Positions 61,531 to 64,000 of a stretch of DNA of 64,000 nucleotides are shown here, piece after piece. This stretch comes from Betaproteobacteria bacterium (GTDB lineage Bacteria; Pseudomonadota; Gammaproteobacteria; Burkholderiales; Rhodocyclaceae), in contig JADIYD010000008.1 in assembly GCA_016705475.1 (NCBI GenBank), positions 127,970 to 191,969 of the forward strand, given 5' to 3'. Each line of letters starts with the position of its first letter. Within the stretch, counting starts at the first letter, position 1. The notes beneath the pieces were generated by a model. The model did not search any database. It saw nothing but the letters and a program-made list of their open reading frames with translations, and had not been told where the DNA came from. The position numbers and the translations under genes were made by a program.

Positions 61531-62580
61531 CTGGCCACTGGCCTTAAAAGCAAACCAGATACCGACGACCTGCGCATCAAAGTCAAGGAACTGGTGCCGC
61601 CGACCACAGTGCCGGGAATACCAGTATCCACCCGCGCCCACCCAGACAACCTACGACGCCCATCGGGCGATTCACCGCGCGTCCTGCATAGCGCCGACGA
61701 CCGCCTGCTCGTCGTCATCGGCCCCTGCCCGTTCCGCGACCACGGTCTAACTGGCAGCCGCTGGATTACCCAAGAAGCTAGCCAAGGAAATGAAATACGC
61801 CGAAGGCCTCATCGTCGTCATGCGCGTCTATTTCGAAAAGCCGCGCACCGTCAACTGGAAAGGCCTGATCGCGATCCACGCATGGACCAACACCTTCCGC
61901 ATCAGCGAGGAGGCCTGCGCCTGGCCTTGAGCATCCTGCCCGAAATCAACAGGCTCGCCCTGCCCTGCGCCACTCGCTTCATGATACCATCACGCACTAC
62001 AATACGGCCACGACCTCATCGCCTGGGGCTGCTGTCAGCGCGCACGATAAGATCGCAGGTGCATCGCGAACTGGCCTCCGGCACTCTCCTGCCGGTGGGT
62101 TTCCAAGAACGGCACGGACGGCAATATGCGCATTGCGGTCGACTATATCCGTTCGGCCAATTCGCCCCATACCACTTCCTGTCGATCACCAGATCGAGCC
62201 ACCACCGCCATTCTCGACGACCGACAACGAGGACTGCCCCGTCATCCTACGCGGCGGCAGGAGCCGAATTTCGCCGCCTGCCAGCGTCGATGCCATCACC
62301 AGAAATCGCCACGGTGGCTTACCGCACGGCTCATGGTCGATTTTTCGCCGTAGCCGCAAGCAATTTAAGCTGCAGATGGAAGTCCAGCGACAACGTCGCC
62401 GCGCAACTGGCACGCAGGCGAAGATCGCATCGTCAAGATCTTGCCGGTCGAATCGCACCTCGTCGAAGGTCGCCAGGACATCGTCCCGGTAAGCCGCTAA
62501 CCTACGGCCAGAGCGTCACCGTGCCTACATCAGCTGGGAGGGACAGCGTCAAGGTGCTCCAAACCAGCTGGCCGCCATAA
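61531..62580 (+). pseudogene. aroG: 3-deoxy-7-phosphoheptulonate (DAHP) synthase, AroG type, heavily broken
   Basis: DAHP synthase starts the shikimate pathway. Pieces in different frames appear in the right order: LRIKVKELVPPTTV, DDRLLVVIGPC, KYAEGLIVVMRVYFEKPRT, VHRELASG, MRIAVDYIRSANSPH, DNEDCPVILRGGR, LMVDFS, VESHLVEGRQDIVP and KPLTYGQSVT, ending at TAA 62578-62580. These match AroF/G/H along the full length. There is a frame break roughly every 30-100 bases, and some residues are lost. The start is uncertain (ATG-like codon near 61531, MATGLKSKPDTDD if one base is changed). The 61366-61530 stretch before it holds nothing recognisable. Confidence 0.83.
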
Positions 62581-62643
62581 GTGCGTGCGCAACGGAGGTA
62601 GCCAGCACCATGAAGTAATTTCGTCCAAGCGAGGAACCGACAC

Positions 62644-62890
62644 ATGAACCTGAAAAGCCTCTGCCTGATCAGCTGCTTTCCCTGGCGCTGGCTGCCTGGC
62701 GTCCCGCTGATGACGCTCGAGATACCACGCTCCTGGCTTGGAATCCCAGGCCGGGACAGTCAATGAAAACATCGTGTTTAGTGGACAACGGCTGGTGGCA
62801 TCGGAGTGCCAACTGGGGCCGTTGAGCTTCATCAGGATGGTTAACGCTTCTACGGCCCGCTGGGCTCCACAACATCGAAGGCGCCATCAA
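62644..62890 (+). pseudogene. Fragmentary exported protein, possibly with a lectin-like repeat
   Basis: From ATG 62644 the sequence reads MNLKSLCLIS and, after a frame change, LSLALAAWRPADDARDTTLL, a plausible signal peptide. Further frame changes give NENIVFSGQRLVASECQLGP and ELHQDG, then FYGPLGS-like codons. A GQxL...QLxxDGN...YG pattern recalls the bulb-type (B) lectin repeat, but this is a guess from broken sequence. No intact frame exists. Confidence 0.25.
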
Positions 62891-62894
62891 TGGT

Positions 62895-63150
62895 GACCGT
62901 GTTTATCCGCGCTCACCACCAGCTTGAAGGTTTATTACCCCCACCTGAACCGGATGGCGCGGATGGCAGCTACGCCGGCCAGGTAGATGAGAGGCGCGAT
63001 GCATCAGCCAGCCAAACAGTGCCAACATTGCGCTGATGGTAATGACGCGCTGCGGCAGCTCGGTCGATAAACCGACTGTTTCGTCGAGGCTGGATTCCAG
63101 GCCCCGATTGGCGCAAAAGCCGGTCGGGCCTTCCACTACAACGGCGCGAC
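62895..63150 (-). pseudogene. Unidentified fragment downstream of the enoyl-CoA hydratase
   Basis: The minus strand after the hydratase stop gives CANRGLESSLDETVGLS, then ISAMLALFGWLMHRASH and, after a frame change, IYLAGVAAIRAIRF. One or two membrane helices are likely. The end faintly resembles a MAPEG-family C-terminus, but there is too little clean sequence to name it. Confidence 0.25.
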
Positions 63151-63925
63151 TCAATCGGCGAAGTTCGGCCGACGCTTCTCGCGCTGGGCGGCGATGCCTC
63201 GCCGAGATCAATGGCTGACAACAACATCGCCACATTCCAGCCTGCAACGTAGATTGGGCCGTCGGCGACCGAGTGGTCGCGACGGAAGTTAAATGCGTCG
63301 CCATGCCCCGGAATGGCCAGCGGCGACTTGGCGGCAATCGTTTGGGCAATTTTCTGGACTTCCACGGTAGGCCGGAAAAAAAGGCCAAATTTACGATTAG
63401 TCAGGCCGGAAACTTCGGCTTCGCCGGCATCGACGTTGCGTCCGGTGTACGCCAGTTCGCGCGCCATCCCCTCGCCGATCAGATTCGGCAGGCGTTGCCG
63501 AGAACCGACGTCGGCCACGATGCCAAGATCAATTTCGCGCCAGTCGCAAAAACCGCATCGGGCGCTGCGTAGCGCTTGTCGCAGCAGGTGACGGCAGAGA
63601 TCGCGCGCCGCCGACACAGGCGCCGTGGATGGCGGCGAGCACGGGCTTGCGGCGGCGTTCGATGGCGCTCAGGAACCCGTGCCGGTCAAGAAGTCAGGCG
63701 GCGCAGGGCCTCGCGGCCTACGGGCACCGTCTGCGTGGGCGAGTTGCTGCTGGATGCTGGCGAGGCGCGAAGGTCGATGCCGGCACGAAATTCTTGCCTT
63801 CGCCGCTGGGATGGCGGAGCTTCGGGTGTGGCGTCGCTTGATTCGAAGGCCTGGCGGTTCACACTGCCCGCATCGCCTGCATTCATCGCGTTCGACTGTC
63901 CGGCCGGTTAAGGTGAACTCGGCGA
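63151..63925 (-). pseudogene. Enoyl-CoA hydratase/isomerase-family protein, broken by indels
   Basis: Read on the minus strand across frames, pieces fit the crotonase fold in order: FRAGIDLR-like start near 63790, RKPVLAAIHGACVGGA (about 63650), REIDLGIVADVG, RLPNLIGEGMARELAYTGRNVDAGEA, IAQTIAAKSPLAIPG, NFRRDHSVADG, LGEA and a natural end REKRRPNFAD at the stop 63151-63153. The Glu/Asp pattern (EIDLGIVADVG) resembles dienoyl-CoA isomerase-type members. FGLFFRPT in the middle is encoded by a copy of the dispersed element. Several frame breaks and at least one lost segment are present. The N-terminus is unclear and 63926-64000 holds nothing recognisable. Confidence 0.78.
63361..63395 (-). repeat. 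Copy of the dispersed ~32-bp element, inside the enoyl-CoA hydratase
   Basis: On the minus strand AAATTTGGCC, a T7 run, then CCGGCCTACCG resembles the 10841 copy; the 3' part has diverged (CCTACCGTGG for TTGACCGCAG). In the hydratase frame it reads KFGLFFRPTVE. Confidence 0.5.
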
Positions 63926-64000
63926 CGATAGCGACGAGCGTGACTGGTGAGCGTGCTGGGTCTGGCGTATTATGGCATCTATCCCGAAGTCGGTTGTTGG

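Overview
The window comes from a GC-rich betaproteobacterium. Gene content and order (his operon running into a HIT gene and tatABC, sucCD, glnE/yhdP, tldD, type IV pilins, c4-type cytochrome) fit the Rhodocyclales, close to Dechloromonas/Azonexus. This is inferred from gene order and protein character only; no search was run. It is mostly ordinary chromosome: no tRNA, rRNA, CRISPR array, insertion sequence or prophage was recognised.

Layout. 0-6.1 kb: 5' part of hisC on the minus strand, then a tight plus-strand operon hisB-hisH-hisA-hisF-hisI-hisE-HIT-tatA-tatB-tatC, nearly all joined by 1-4 base overlaps. 6.1-12.3 kb: a YafJ-type amidotransferase and an HtrA protease (minus), a NIF3 protein, a FimV-like membrane protein, an FAH-family hydrolase and a MATE exporter. 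12.4-16.2 kb: sucCD, terC (frameshifted) and a mu-crystallin-family reductase. 16.4-20.5 kb: a signalling block of PP2C phosphatase, FHA protein, metallo-hydrolase and GAF/HD-GYP protein. 20.5-23.4 kb: a pilin cassette of two tandem type IV pilins, each with its own sigma54-like promoter and terminator, followed by a Wzy_C-type ligase that probably glycosylates pilin and carries three G8-G9 tracts. 23.4-29.5 kb: a CYTH-CHAD protein and the c-di-GMP adhesin-retention pair lapD-lapG, facing a TolC/LapE-like exporter. 29.6-34 kb: OmpR-type regulator, Hpt protein, large hybrid histidine kinase and receiver. 34-42 kb: DUF3124 protein, K+ channel, cytochrome c, MFS transporter and an RND efflux operon. 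42-46.5 kb: GGDEF-EAL protein, two tandem beta-hydroxyacid dehydrogenases and a YcgR-like PilZ protein. 46.5-50.4 kb: a coupled mtnA-class II aldolase-CDF exporter operon divergent from a methionine aminotransferase (methionine salvage). 50.4-57.7 kb: mscL, glnE and yhdP. 57.6-64 kb: nitrilase, tldD, dihaem cytochrome, a PilJ-N protein, DAHP synthase and an enoyl-CoA hydratase.

The genes from 57.6 kb to the end are recognisable but carry more and more indels. The first have one or two frameshifts; the last 3 kb are broken every few dozen codons. With two isolated single-base losses elsewhere (terC, aminotransferase), this looks more like low-coverage sequence at a contig end than biological decay.

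The most unusual signal is a dispersed element of about 32 bp, centred on TTCCGGTTGACCGCAGCAA. It occurs between genes and also in frame inside hisC, the RND adaptor signal peptide, and probably tldD and the enoyl-CoA hydratase. Other recurring themes are c-di-GMP and surface attachment (LapD/LapG, HD-GYP, GGDEF-EAL, PilZ, pilins) and possible phase variation through poly-G tracts.
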